A stretch of 64,000 nt of DNA, taken from positions 16,328 to 80,327 of the forward strand of contig JAHDGK010000003.1 in NCBI GenBank assembly GCA_020627685.1, written 5' to 3'. A model generated the notes under the pieces. It was not told the DNA's origin, ran no database searches, and was given only the letters and a program-made list of their open reading frames with translations. Positions 35,130-45,054 of this stretch are shown here, piece after piece. Source of the stretch: Granulosicoccus sp. Its GTDB lineage: Bacteria > Pseudomonadota > Gammaproteobacteria > Granulosicoccales > Granulosicoccaceae. A program made the position numbers and the translations under genes. The first letter of the stretch is position 1; every line of letters starts with the position of its first letter.

Positions 35130-35981
35130 TTAGCCTTTCGTTGCTCCCAATGTAAGACCAGCGATAAAGTGTTTTTGCATGGCGAAAAACATGACCACAG
35201 GTGGTACCGCAGCCAGTAGTGAAGCGGCTGATACCAATTGCCATTGGCTGACAAACTGGCCATTCAACGCTCGGACGCCTGCAGTAATTGGCAGGGCATG
35301 GTCCCCTTGAATAAGCACCGTGGCCCAGAAAAAGTCATTCCAGATGAAGGTAAATATAAGGACCGATAGCGCCGCGATTGCAGGCTTAACCAACGGTAAA
35401 ACGAGGTACCAGAAAATTTTGAATTCACCGACGCCGTCTATGCGAGCAGACTCTATGAGTTCATAGGGTAGGGCTTTGATGAAATTACGCATAAAGAGCG
35501 TACAAAAACCCAGCTGGAATGCCGAGTGAAATAAAACTAAACCGGTAACTGTGTTGTACAGCCCTGTATTAACGGATAAGTCTCGTACCGGAACCATGAG
35601 TATTTGAAATGGTACGAAATTACCGGCAACAAACACGAAAAATAAAGGAACAGCCCATTTGAATCGATATACCGACAGCGCGTAGCCGGTAAGGCAGGAT
35701 AAACCGACAGCAAAAATGACTGTTGGGATGGTAATTCTGACCGAGTTCCATAGGTACATGCCTGCTTTAGACTGAACGAATACGGCCTTGTAGTTTTCGA
35801 TAAGTAGAAAGTCAGAGGGAACACCAAAAACATTCCCCGAGTTGATGTCTATAGCAGGTCTGATTGACGTTAAAAATATTGCCAGCAAAGGCAATAGCCA
35901 AATGAACAACGCAATAGGCAGAAGAACTTGATAACCCCTGCGTACACCGGCCGAGGATTTTTCTATCGGTTTGGGAAACAT
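35130..35981 (-). CDS. Sugar ABC transporter permease, MalG-like
   Basis: From ATG 35981 (GAGAGGATAAGA upstream) the protein has 283 residues, six membrane helices and the EAA loop ESARIDGVGEFKIFWYLVLPLVKPA. It pairs with the MalF-like gene whose stop lies 4 bp upstream. It is the last gene before the terminator at 35076. Imported sugar is probably a galactoside, given the linked galactosidases. Confidence 0.9.
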   Translation of the reverse strand: MFPKPIEKSSAGVRRGYQVLLPIALFIWLLPLLAIFLTSIRPAIDINSGNVFGVPSDFLLIENYKAVFVQSKAGMYLWNSVRITIPTVIFAVGLSCLTGYALSVYRFKWAVPLFFVFVAGNFVPFQILMVPVRDLSVNTGLYNTVTGLVLFHSAFQLGFCTLFMRNFIKALPYELIESARIDGVGEFKIFWYLVLPLVKPAIAALSVLIFTFIWNDFFWATVLIQGDHALPITAGVRALNGQFVSQWQLVSAASLLAAVPPVVMFFAMQKHFIAGLTLGATKG

Positions 35982-35985
35982 ACTC

Positions 35986-36930
35986 TTATCCTCTCTCGTC
36001 TTGGTACATACGCCACAGGAAGAAACTGATATACACAAGCATTATCAGAAATAGCACCGTGGCTATTGCCGAGCCATATCCCATTCTGAATCCGTATTCG
36101 GATAGGGCAGTCTCGAACATGTAGTACGCCAGTACGTTTGAAGAACCGTAGGGTCCACCTTGAGTCATGATCGCGATTAAATCGAACGAGCGCAAAGCGC
36201 CAATAACTGTCACAACGACGGCAATAAATGTCGCGGGCTTTAGCTGAGGCAAGATGACGTACCAGAGCATTTTCCAACCTTTGGCATTGTCTAGTCGTCC
36301 TGCTTCTACTTGATCGGGCGAGACATTATTAAGCCCTGTGAGATACAAAATCATGCAATAGGCAATCTGTGGCCATAGCCCGGCGAAGATAATGCCAAAG
36401 GTGACAAGATCTTCATCGGCAAGAATAGCCGGCGGTGTTGCGCCAAAGAATTCCCATACAATACCGACAATGCCGAAATCGGGGTTATAAAACCAGCTGA
36501 AAATCAGGCCCACAACCACTTGGCTGATAACAAAAGGGAAAAAGAAGAGTGATTTATAAAGACGAATTCCGGTAACAGTTTGATTTAGGAATAATGCGAT
36601 TCCTAAGCCTGCTGGGACGGCCAGCATATACAAAAGCAACCACCAAACGTTGTTGACCAATGAGGTATAGAATCGGTCGTCATCCATTAATTCGACGTAG
36701 TTGGCGAAGCCGACCCATTCTTTATCGCTTAGTCCATCCCATTCGTAAAAGGAGATCCAGATAGACTGGAAAATGGGTGCGATAACGTAAATAAAGAAAA
36801 AGATAAGCCCTGGCAGAAGGAATAACCAGGGAGCTAGCTTGATTCTGTTTCGATGAAGCCAGCTTCGTTGACCACTGGGTGGGCCGCTTGAATTGTTTAA
36901 AGCGAGTTCTGCACTATCGGTGCTAGACAT
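35986..36930 (-). CDS. Sugar ABC transporter permease, MalF-like
   Basis: The 314-residue permease has a hydrophilic N-terminus, six membrane helices and an EAA loop EAGRLDNAKGWKMLWYVILPQLKPATF. It follows the binding-protein gene after a 90-bp spacer containing a strong stem-loop. It is typical of CUT1 carbohydrate importers. Confidence 0.9.
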   Translation of the reverse strand: MSSTDSAELALNNSSGPPSGQRSWLHRNRIKLAPWLFLLPGLIFFFIYVIAPIFQSIWISFYEWDGLSDKEWVGFANYVELMDDDRFYTSLVNNVWWLLLYMLAVPAGLGIALFLNQTVTGIRLYKSLFFFPFVISQVVVGLIFSWFYNPDFGIVGIVWEFFGATPPAILADEDLVTFGIIFAGLWPQIAYCMILYLTGLNNVSPDQVEAGRLDNAKGWKMLWYVILPQLKPATFIAVVVTVIGALRSFDLIAIMTQGGPYGSSNVLAYYMFETALSEYGFRMGYGSAIATVLFLIMLVYISFFLWRMYQDERG

Positions 36931-36960
36931 AATTCGTTCTCCCCAGTGTTGATTACAAAC

Positions 36961-37000
36961 CGCGGCAGCCGGTAAGGAAATTCCCTAACCCACTGCCGCG
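36961..37000 (-). repeat. Intergenic stem-loop between binding-protein and permease genes
   Basis: Outer arms CGCGGCAG / CTGCCGCG pair perfectly over 8 bp, and inner GGTTAGGGAA / TTTCCTTACC pairs with one mismatch, giving a 40-nt hairpin with no T-tract. Such structures after binding-protein genes usually protect the upstream mRNA and lower expression of the permeases; this role is inferred by analogy with malE-malF. Confidence 0.7.
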
Positions 37001-37020
37001 TTACTACGGATACTTAAGTA

Positions 37021-38265
37021 TTACTTGTAAACACGTTCTTGAACTTTGTCCAAACGCTTAAGGATTGCGTCTAAACGGTCAGGCTTAACCATGAATTCCT
37101 GGAAGCCTTCCATACCTGCTTTAGCCATTTCAGCTGGAGCATCACGGTCGAAGAACTGAGCCAGGCCGCTGGCCGTGCTTACAGTTTCAAAACCTTTCTG
37201 CAAGAACTTGTCGTCGCCAACAGAAGCGTTCTTGTTGATAGGTAGCTGACCGATAGTTGCGTTCCACTCAGTCTGAACGTCAGGCTGTGCGATGAATGCT
37301 AAGAACTTACGAGCATCTTCTTTGTTCTTCGCGTTGGTAGGAATGAAGAAAGCATCAGCTGGCGCTTCTTCAGCACGAGGAACTCCCGGAGTGATTTCTG
37401 GGAATGGGAAGTAGTCAATCTGATCATCAGTAAGACCAGCGTCACGCATAGCAGCAACACTGAAGTTACCCATAACGTACATAGCAGCTTCGCCTGCAAC
37501 GAAAGGTGCTAGCGCTTCCTGCCAGCTCATTGTTGCGTGGTTTTCTACGAAGTAGCCCGGCTCAACCAGTTGCTTCCACTTTTCGAACACATCAACGATG
37601 CGTGGATCAGTGTATTTGATTTTTCCAGCAGTCAGATCGTTGTGAACATCGTAGCCGTTGGTACGCAGGTTCAGGTAGTCGAATACACCTGCTGCGGTCC
37701 AAAGGTACTTAGTACCGATAGTGAAAGGAGTTACGCCTGCTTCTTTTAATTTTGCAGATGCAGCCAGTAGCTCTTCCCAGTTTGCAGGTACGTCGATGCC
37801 TTGGGCTTCGAATACATCTTTACGGTAGTAGATGCCCCACTGGTAGTAAGTGTATGGAACACCCCATTGCTTACCATCGATAGTCATTGCAGAGCTTGTA
37901 GAAGCCAAAGACTCGTTGAAGCCTTCTGATTCCCAAAGATCAGAAACATCTTCGAACTGACCTGCATTGACGAAAGGAGCCATACGGTTGCCCGGGTACC
38001 ATGAAGTGACGTCAGGTGCGTCGGCACTCAGGAAGTTACGGATCGCAGTCTTGTGAGCTTCACGATCAGTGATGTTCACAATGACGTTGATGTCAGGGTT
38101 TGCAGCTTTGAACTTCTCAACTGCAGTTTCAAAACCTTCTTTAGGTGCTGGGTTTGGATCATCAAAATTGATGACCAAGTCACCGGCAATGGCCGGTGCG
38201 CTGATCAGACTGGCGATTGCCAGTGCAGCAGCGGATTTTTTAAGTGTATTGAACATACGATTCAT
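37021..38265 (-). CDS. Sugar ABC transporter substrate-binding protein
   Basis: The precursor of about 414 residues has a signal peptide (KKSAAALAIASLISAPAIAG) and the SBP type 1 (CUT1) layout: INFDDPNPAPKEGFETAVEKFKAANPDINV, PYTYYQWGIYYRKDVFEAQGI, MGNFSVAAMRDAG. The start is ATG 38265 or ATG 38256; GGAG lies just upstream and a TTG at 38274 is unlikely. It delivers sugar to the two downstream permeases. It lies about 150 bp after the beta-galactosidase gene and probably shares its transcript. Confidence 0.88.
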   Translation of the reverse strand: MNRMFNTLKKSAAALAIASLISAPAIAGDLVINFDDPNPAPKEGFETAVEKFKAANPDINVIVNITDREAHKTAIRNFLSADAPDVTSWYPGNRMAPFVNAGQFEDVSDLWESEGFNESLASTSSAMTIDGKQWGVPYTYYQWGIYYRKDVFEAQGIDVPANWEELLAASAKLKEAGVTPFTIGTKYLWTAAGVFDYLNLRTNGYDVHNDLTAGKIKYTDPRIVDVFEKWKQLVEPGYFVENHATMSWQEALAPFVAGEAAMYVMGNFSVAAMRDAGLTDDQIDYFPFPEITPGVPRAEEAPADAFFIPTNAKNKEDARKFLAFIAQPDVQTEWNATIGQLPINKNASVGDDKFLQKGFETVSTASGLAQFFDRDAPAEMAKAGMEGFQEFMVKPDRLDAILKRLDKVQERVYK

Positions 38266-38415
38266 AATCTCCAAAAAATGGCTTACTTTAGTTTGGCAAT
38301 CAATTTTACGGGCATCGCCGTTACCCGTGATCCTGTATGGATCGAGGTGATATGTCTGTCGACATTTGAATCACCAGTACAAATTTTGCTTGAACCTAAC
38401 AATAACATTATCCCA

Positions 38416-40461
38416 CTATCCGGCTGCCCAGACAGCAATTTCGCCTTGGTGCAGTGTGCGGGAGCCAATGATGACCGACGTTTGATCATCAAAATTGAAA
38501 AGCGGGCCCAGATTATTGGCTAAATCTACCGTTTCCATGCCGTAATTAAAGGCGAGCCGCCAGGGCCCGATTCTTTGCGTTCTTAGATACGGCCCTAAAT
38601 CAACTGCATCGATATCGGCTTCACGAAGAAAATCCCCGATAATTTTCAACAACGTTGAGTTTTCCGGAATCGCATTTACGTAATGAGTTCGTTTATCTGC
38701 ATAGTGAAAGCCCCAGTTATCCTCAAAAACCGCAGCGGGTTTTAAATCACTTTGTATGCATTCGCGCCATTGTCCGCACGCAAATGTCTGATTGTCATCC
38801 GTTTGGGCAGTTAATGATTCATGTGGGGGCAAGGATTCACTGCGTATTACGCGCAATGCGATGAGTTCTTGTAAACCACCAGGCGGAAGTATCTCCGGTA
38901 TTCGGTAATTTGAATTGCGACTAGCCGTTCCAGGAAAAATCGCGATTACCGTATTCGATTGATTTTTAGCGTTGAGTAAATTTTCTAATAGGGCAGGTTT
39001 GTCTTCCGTGCTGGTACAGAGGATCACTAACTTATAGCTGAGTAGTGAAGCATCAGGTGAGACAACATCGACGTTCGCTCCCCATTGGCGACACGCCCCG
39101 TACACCTTTTGGCAGAATCCTAAAGCACTAAAGTGTTGGCCACCGGGCGGTTGAATGTCCTGAATAGCGATACCTGCATAGTCAAAGACAATTGCGATAT
39201 CAGATTTAAGAGAGTCTGCAGCGTTTATTGCATATTGACTACCGGCATCAATCAGAGAGTGAGCTTTGGCATGCGTCTGAAGTGTTTGAAGTTCTCTATT
39301 GAGCTGCGCCACTTCCCGTGCCGCGACATCTTCAGTGGCGTCTGATAACAACAGGCCGGCGTGTGTTTGTTCTTGAGCAAAAGGTGCTTGACGCCAGCGA
39401 AAGTAGCTCATGACCTCTGCACCGTGAGCAAAAGCTTCCCAGCCCCAAAGGCGAACCATACCATCCACAGGAGAGGGGTTGTACGGTGCCCAGTTGACTG
39501 GACCCGGTTGTTGTTCCATTACCCACCAGCGGCCGTTACAGCAACCTCTATATAAGTCATGATGGAATGATGATCCGTCAGGGTGACCGGTTCGGGAGAA
39601 GCGTTCCTGATCCAATGGGTCCGTATTGTCGCGTGTCAGAAAGCCCAGCGGATAGTTGTCCCACGTTGCAATATCCAGATCTTTGGACACGAGGTGATGA
39701 TCAAACTCTACAAAATTGCCCATGAAATTATGCAAGACATCCTTGCCCGGAGAATGCTCTCTTAGTACGTCAACTTGTGCTTTGTTGAAGCTGCGAATTT
39801 GGTCGCTAGAGAATCGCCAATACGCCAGTTGATGTGACGGGTTGCTCTCAGTGACTGTGCCAGTAGGCAAACCGATTTGATCGTAGCTGTCGTATTCCAT
39901 ACTCCAGAACACATTACCCCAGGCTTCATTAAGCTGATGTATAGAATCGTATTGTTCACTGCACCAGTGTTGAAAAGCGGTTAAAGCGTGTTTCGAATAG
40001 CTGATGCTGGTCTCATGGCATCCGTATTCATTGTCCGTTTGCCAGGCTATAACAGCCGGATGGGTTCCGAACTTTTGCGCAAGCAGTGTGACGATGCGTT
40101 TGCATTCTTCTATATAGGGTTGATAAGAAAAGCAGTAATGTCGGCGTGATCCGAAATCCCGTATGCGTCCGTTGATATCTACCGCTAACATGTCAGGATG
40201 CTTGTCCAGCATCCAGCGAGGAGGCGTGGCTGTCGGAGTTCCCAGTACGATTGATAAGCCTTCGTTGTGAAGCGTATCTATAGCGCGCTCCAACCAGTCA
40301 AAACTTAACTGCCCTTCATGATTTTCTAATTTACTCCACGCAAATTCACCAATGCGAATAACTTGCAGGCCCATTTCACGCATTTGTTTTGCGTCGATTG
40401 CCCAACGTTCTTCAGGCCAGTGTTCCGGGTAATAGCAAACGCCTGTTTTCAAGGTTGCCAC
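38416..40461 (-). CDS. GH42 beta-galactosidase
   Basis: The 681-residue protein is a family 42 glycoside hydrolase: GVCYYPEHWPEERW at the N-terminus, acid/base Glu145 in QTDNEYG, nucleophile Glu316 in WVMEQQPGPVNWA, and the trimerisation domain beyond about 400. No signal peptide is present, so it acts in the cytoplasm on imported galactosides, releasing galactose for the Leloir enzymes upstream. The GTG start overlaps galT by 13 bp. Confidence 0.93.
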   Translation of the reverse strand: MATLKTGVCYYPEHWPEERWAIDAKQMREMGLQVIRIGEFAWSKLENHEGQLSFDWLERAIDTLHNEGLSIVLGTPTATPPRWMLDKHPDMLAVDINGRIRDFGSRRHYCFSYQPYIEECKRIVTLLAQKFGTHPAVIAWQTDNEYGCHETSISYSKHALTAFQHWCSEQYDSIHQLNEAWGNVFWSMEYDSYDQIGLPTGTVTESNPSHQLAYWRFSSDQIRSFNKAQVDVLREHSPGKDVLHNFMGNFVEFDHHLVSKDLDIATWDNYPLGFLTRDNTDPLDQERFSRTGHPDGSSFHHDLYRGCCNGRWWVMEQQPGPVNWAPYNPSPVDGMVRLWGWEAFAHGAEVMSYFRWRQAPFAQEQTHAGLLLSDATEDVAAREVAQLNRELQTLQTHAKAHSLIDAGSQYAINAADSLKSDIAIVFDYAGIAIQDIQPPGGQHFSALGFCQKVYGACRQWGANVDVVSPDASLLSYKLVILCTSTEDKPALLENLLNAKNQSNTVIAIFPGTASRNSNYRIPEILPPGGLQELIALRVIRSESLPPHESLTAQTDDNQTFACGQWRECIQSDLKPAAVFEDNWGFHYADKRTHYVNAIPENSTLLKIIGDFLREADIDAVDLGPYLRTQRIGPWRLAFNYGMETVDLANNLGPLFNFDDQTSVIIGSRTLHQGEIAVWAAG

Positions 40462-41495
40462 TCCTGTAAATCAATAGCGCGAAGTTGCTCCGCCGCTATT
40501 TCCGGTTGAACGGGATTTACGATGTTATTGGAGCCCGACTCGAAGCCTGCCAGATACTTTAATTTTTCTGCGTCTCTGAGCGGGGGGTGGAACGCTAAGT
40601 GAAAACAGCATTGCTTATTCAGTGCTGACTCTTCTTCATTGCAAGGTGCATTATGAAGTAAGGTGATATTGGGCGCAGAACGCTGGAACAGTAAATCGTA
40701 ACGTCGTACCTGGCGTTGATAAACGTCGGCGAGTTCCTGCAGTTCTTCGTCGTCCATGTCGCTCAAACTGGCTACATGCCTGTGCGGCACTATCCAGGTT
40801 TCATAGGCGAATCGCGCGGCAAATGGCACTATCACCGAGAAGTAGGTGTTCTCCTCAACCACCAAATGCTCTTGGGTATGTGCGTCGTTAAGCAGGCTTA
40901 TCAGTAACGATTCATTGTTATTGTTTTGCGCGTGTTGGCACTGCGCTTCTCTCATTCTGCTTGCAGTGTCTGTCAGAAATGAGCTGGCGTAAATTTGTCC
41001 GTGTGGGTGCAAATTCGATACGCCAATTTCAACGCCTTTGTTTTCGAATATTAAAACGTTGGCAATACCCGGTGTTTCTGACAAGCGCTTGTATTCCGCC
41101 TGCCACAGCTTTGCAACGGCACGCATCTCAGTTGTACTTAAGCTTGCAAGCGTCGCATCGTGCCGCTCTGACCAACAGAGCACTCGGCACTGGCCATGAG
41201 CAGGGGCAGTGCGTGTTTGCCATGCGCTATCTTCGTCTGCTGCCGCACCGGGTGCTTCGAAGGAGAGGGCGGGGAAATCATTGTCAAATGCGTAAGCACC
41301 CGCGTAGTTAGGATTGTGAGTACCGTTGGCTCGAACAACGCGCGGGCACAAATAACAGTCCGGATCGTGAGAGGCTGCTGTTGAGACATTGCGGCTTGGC
41401 ACAGCGCCGGACCAAGGGCGGGCTGCTGAACGCGCAGATATCATGACCCACTGCTGAAGCAGAGGTTGCCAGCGTCGTTGCCAGTTACCGCTCAC
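40449..41495 (-). CDS. galT: Galactose-1-phosphate uridylyltransferase
   Basis: The 348-residue protein has the GalT family motifs: RWQPLLQQWVMISARSAARPW, DPDCYLCP (zinc cysteines), and the active-site HPH in NLHPHGQIYAS, with the downstream EEESALNKQCCFHLAFHPP region. It exchanges galactose-1-phosphate with UDP-glucose. The GTG start at 41495 overlaps the galK stop by 4 bp. Confidence 0.93.
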   Translation of the reverse strand: MSGNWQRRWQPLLQQWVMISARSAARPWSGAVPSRNVSTAASHDPDCYLCPRVVRANGTHNPNYAGAYAFDNDFPALSFEAPGAAADEDSAWQTRTAPAHGQCRVLCWSERHDATLASLSTTEMRAVAKLWQAEYKRLSETPGIANVLIFENKGVEIGVSNLHPHGQIYASSFLTDTASRMREAQCQHAQNNNNESLLISLLNDAHTQEHLVVEENTYFSVIVPFAARFAYETWIVPHRHVASLSDMDDEELQELADVYQRQVRRYDLLFQRSAPNITLLHNAPCNEEESALNKQCCFHLAFHPPLRDAEKLKYLAGFESGSNNIVNPVQPEIAAEQLRAIDLQEWQP

Positions 41496-42691
41496 AGAGT
41501 GGCCTCTAGGTTAAGTTGCCTGACGCCATTGCCCGGTTGCATGATGTAAAAGTCAGCGGTTAAACCGGTAGCTGCGGTATAAGCGCTGCCGACAACGGTT
41601 TTAAATTTTTCCACATCTTCATTAGGTACGAGGCTGACGGTGCATCCGCCGAAGCCTGCCCCTGTTAAGCGACTACCCAATACGTTGTTTTGGCTTCTAG
41701 CGAGGTTAACAAGCTGATTGAGAGGTTCGCTGGATACTTCGAATAGATCTCGCAGTGAATCGTGTGAGGCATTCATCAGCTGCCCGAATTTTTTGATGTC
41801 ACCAGATTCCAGCGCTGGAACAGCGGCTCTAACGCGAGCGTTCTCTTCGCAAATGTGTCGGGCTCTCATTAACGGTGTTTGGTCGTCGGCGAATAAAGAT
41901 TCGTGTTGATCCAGAAGCTCAGGAGTGAGCTCTGCCAAGTGCGAGATGTCGATAGACTGTTGCAGTAATTCCAATGCCCTTTGGCATTCAGAAACGCGAT
42001 CGTTATACGCGGATTCGTTAAGCTCTCTACGCTGATTGGTATTGGTGGCAATGATGGATATGTTTTCCAAATGAAGCGGTACCTGCCGATGTTCAAGCGT
42101 ATGACAGTCAAGCATCATGGCCTGATTTTCCTGGGCAAATGCAACAGCGAACTGATCCATAACCCCGCACTGCATGCCGACAAAATCGTTTTCAGCTGCC
42201 TGCGATATTTTGACTTGTTCAAGTAGCGATAGCTTAGTACCCATTAATGTGTTTAAGGCATAGGCTGTGACGACTTCAATAGAGGCGGATGAACTTAAGC
42301 CGGCTCCGTTGGGTACGTTGCCGGAATACAGGCAATCAAACCCGTCCAGTTCCACACCGAGCTTACTGAATTGGTCGAGAACACCTAGCGGATAGTTAAT
42401 CCAATTGTCACCGTATGTCTGATTAATTTCGAACTGTTCAAGCTGTGCCATTAAATCGAAATTAGTACTGGCGAAACGGTACTGATTGTTATGGGTTCTG
42501 CGAATGAGCAGGGTGGTGCCTTGAGTAATGCCGCATGGAAACACTAAGCCGCCGGTGAAGTCAGTGTATTCGCCAATAAGATTGATTCGACCCGGCGCAA
42601 AGAAGGTGAATATGGGTTCGTCATTGCGCCCGAATTTTTGATTGAAACGTTCCAGCAAACGTTCATTGCTCTGCTCGACAATAGCACTCAT
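41492..42691 (-). CDS. galK: Galactokinase
   Basis: The 399-residue GHMP kinase shows the galactokinase signature GRINLIGEYTDFTGGLVFPCGI at about 31-52, the ATP-binding PNGAGLSSSASIEV and the C-terminal LTGAGFGGCTVSLV motif. It makes galactose-1-phosphate for GalT. It overlaps the alpha-galactosidase gene by 4 bp at its start and galT at its end. Confidence 0.94.
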   Translation of the reverse strand: MSAIVEQSNERLLERFNQKFGRNDEPIFTFFAPGRINLIGEYTDFTGGLVFPCGITQGTTLLIRRTHNNQYRFASTNFDLMAQLEQFEINQTYGDNWINYPLGVLDQFSKLGVELDGFDCLYSGNVPNGAGLSSSASIEVVTAYALNTLMGTKLSLLEQVKISQAAENDFVGMQCGVMDQFAVAFAQENQAMMLDCHTLEHRQVPLHLENISIIATNTNQRRELNESAYNDRVSECQRALELLQQSIDISHLAELTPELLDQHESLFADDQTPLMRARHICEENARVRAAVPALESGDIKKFGQLMNASHDSLRDLFEVSSEPLNQLVNLARSQNNVLGSRLTGAGFGGCTVSLVPNEDVEKFKTVVGSAYTAATGLTADFYIMQPGNGVRQLNLEATL

Positions 42692-44826
42692 TGGACAAGC
42701 TCCTTATGACAACCGACTAACACGGCTGACTGCGGAGGCATCACAGGCAGAGGCACACCAATTTTCATGAGTAGATCACCTGTGGTGGTCACTTCGTTTT
42801 CACACCAATGAGGCATTATTGCGTTAAATGGTGCTAGATCGGCAACGTTAATACTTTCCAGTTTAACCGTGTAATTCATAGCCGGGTCTAAACCCCGCAA
42901 TCGTAAGTTACCGGGTTTACTGGCTTTAAGGTTGCTACAGGCGACGATGCTGAAGAAAGCTTTATCCTTTTCAGCGTCGACGTTGCCGCTGGCAAGTATT
43001 GCTGGCGAGTCAGTGGGTATCTGCCAATAGGTCGCGTTTGATAACCAATCACGATTAGCCTTATACAACTGTGTGTAGTGCTGCAGCGTAATGACATCCT
43101 GTGGATCCAGGCGACGTGCATCCAGCTCAAATCCAAACTGACCCTGCAGTGCGACGATAGCGCGCGTATGTAAGCTCGTCACTCGTCCAGTCAGGTGTGC
43201 AGTCTTGTGACCAACATGTGCTCCCATAATTTCCGGAGGCATAAATCGTAGGAAGCCCTGTTGAATACTCGAGCGTTCGATGGGGTCGATATTGTCGGAT
43301 GTCCATACACGTCCAGTGTGTTCTAACACGGCCATATCTATCCGGGCACCCCCTGATGCACAGCTCTCAATTTCAAGTCCGGGGCATACGCTAAGTATTC
43401 TAGCGAGTAGTCGATATAGCGCCTTTGGCTGCTCAGCAGCCTGTGCTGAATTTCCATCGCCAGCCAACACCAAATCGCGGTTTTGATCCCACTTGATGTA
43501 GTCAATTGCATACTCATGAACCAGGGAGGTGATTCGCTCGAAAAGATAATCGGATACTTCCTCTTTTGACACATCAAGAACCAGCTGATTGCGGGCTAAT
43601 GGTGTATCGATACCGTTCACGTGCAAAGCCCAGTCGGGATGGGCGCGGTACAAATCACTGTCAGGATTGACCATCTCAGGTTCAAACCAAAGGCCGAATT
43701 GCATACCGTGTTGGCGGACCCGGTCTACGATGGGTTGAAGTCCGTTAGGGTAAACCGTTTCATCTACATACCAATCGCCTAAGCCGGCATTGTCAGTGCG
43801 ACGATGCAGAAACCATCCATCGTCCAAAACAAATCGTTCTGCGCCGACACCTGCGGCCGCATCAATTAATGAAAATAACGCTTCTTCATCGTGGTTGAAG
43901 TAAAGAGCCTCCCAGCTATTGGCGTGGATAGGACGCGTGTTGCGAGTCCATTCCGGCAGCACAGAACTGCGCATGTATCGATGAAATCGTTGTGTGCATT
44001 GATTCATGCCTTGCCCGCGCGAGAACACCATTGCAGGGGTAGAAACTTCTTCACCTGTTTTCAGGATGCATTCACCGGGTAGATAGTGAACGCCGCACTG
44101 CAACGATATTTCGTTGGTACTCAGTTGTTCCACACGCAGGCTGAAATTGCCGCTCCAAGCGAGGTGAGAAAATATGACGTCACCGCTGTCTTCGCAAAAA
44201 CCGGTGCTGCCCAACACCATGCTCGGTGAGTGCTCGTGACTGGTTCGGCCATGTAGGTTGCTTATGTCAATTCTTCCCAGCGTGATATCACGTCGGTAAG
44301 TTTGATTCTCCAGCCCCCATCGGCCATGTTGTGTTTGACACTCTCTGAAATGGCGGGGAACCGGGAGTGTGCCGGCAGCTAACCAGTCAACCGTCAGGTC
44401 AGTTTCAGCGGTGTTGATCAATCGTGTGGCCATGGTGGCCACGTCGCTTTCAGCATGCAGTGTCAGAATGATTTCAATTTTAATTTCGGTGTTCTTGTCC
44501 ACCAATGTGATGGTCAGCACTTGACCCTCAACGTCGACGGACTGTGTGTTTAGTCGATGCGCAAACTGTTTTCCGGAGCGATGAGCCGATAGGGCCGGGG
44601 AGGCGACATAAGAGCTGCTCGCTTGCGGGAAGAGCGAAAGTGGTGTGACCTTATCCCGCGTGCCGAATGCCAGCGCCGTATCGTCCAAGGCCAATAGCGA
44701 TTCAACGGATACATCCTCAGCTAATTGGCTACCCGACCAGAATAGTCTGGGCACGTCATGATCCTGCACCACCATGAGCGTGGTGGAGGTGCCATCTAAT
44801 CGCCAGATTGCTGGTTGAGTGGACAT
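42688..44826 (-). CDS. GH36 alpha-galactosidase
   Basis: The 712-residue protein is a family 36 alpha-galactosidase with an N-terminal beta-supersandwich, a barrel containing ERFVLDDGWF, nucleophile Asp447 in DYIKWDQNRD and acid/base Asp511 in WTSDNIDP, and a C-terminal sheet domain. It has no signal peptide, so it hydrolyses imported alpha-galactosides such as melibiose or raffinose-type sugars. It is the first gene of the operon, 4 bp overlapping galK, behind a 220-nt leader. Confidence 0.93.
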   Translation of the reverse strand: MSTQPAIWRLDGTSTTLMVVQDHDVPRLFWSGSQLAEDVSVESLLALDDTALAFGTRDKVTPLSLFPQASSSYVASPALSAHRSGKQFAHRLNTQSVDVEGQVLTITLVDKNTEIKIEIILTLHAESDVATMATRLINTAETDLTVDWLAAGTLPVPRHFRECQTQHGRWGLENQTYRRDITLGRIDISNLHGRTSHEHSPSMVLGSTGFCEDSGDVIFSHLAWSGNFSLRVEQLSTNEISLQCGVHYLPGECILKTGEEVSTPAMVFSRGQGMNQCTQRFHRYMRSSVLPEWTRNTRPIHANSWEALYFNHDEEALFSLIDAAAGVGAERFVLDDGWFLHRRTDNAGLGDWYVDETVYPNGLQPIVDRVRQHGMQFGLWFEPEMVNPDSDLYRAHPDWALHVNGIDTPLARNQLVLDVSKEEVSDYLFERITSLVHEYAIDYIKWDQNRDLVLAGDGNSAQAAEQPKALYRLLARILSVCPGLEIESCASGGARIDMAVLEHTGRVWTSDNIDPIERSSIQQGFLRFMPPEIMGAHVGHKTAHLTGRVTSLHTRAIVALQGQFGFELDARRLDPQDVITLQHYTQLYKANRDWLSNATYWQIPTDSPAILASGNVDAEKDKAFFSIVACSNLKASKPGNLRLRGLDPAMNYTVKLESINVADLAPFNAIMPHWCENEVTTTGDLLMKIGVPLPVMPPQSAVLVGCHKELVQ

Positions 44827-45037
44827 GGGTGGATCGTTTGCTCGAGTATCGTGTTATCGCGGTGTAGCCGGATTATCTGAACATGCGCCAATTGAGGCGT
44901 GATCAGATTGCCGGTTCGGATCCATCATTCGCATCATAGCCGGTACAAATTCAGAAATTTCAGTTCGCTCTGGCTTGAGTTTCGAGAGCAATCTGATGAA
45001 TTTGCTGAGTCTGCACATTGCACGTGACGGATAATAA

Positions 45038-45052
45038 TGGAACAATGTTCCA
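45038..45052. promoter_or_regulatory. IclR-type operator
   Basis: TGGAACAATGTTCCA is a perfect 6-3-6 palindrome. It agrees with the outer TGGAA...TTCCA of the known E. coli IclR box (TGGAAATNATTTCCA). It sits directly downstream of the -10 box of the leftward operon promoter and next to the iclR-family gene. Binding by that regulator would occlude transcription initiation. Confidence 0.78.
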
Positions 45053-45054
45053 AA

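Noticed and set aside
35041..35244. N-terminal extension of the ltnD frame to 35244
   Set aside because: It would translate a perfect terminator hairpin and overlap the end of the permease gene; the Rossmann motif begins right after ATG 35040.
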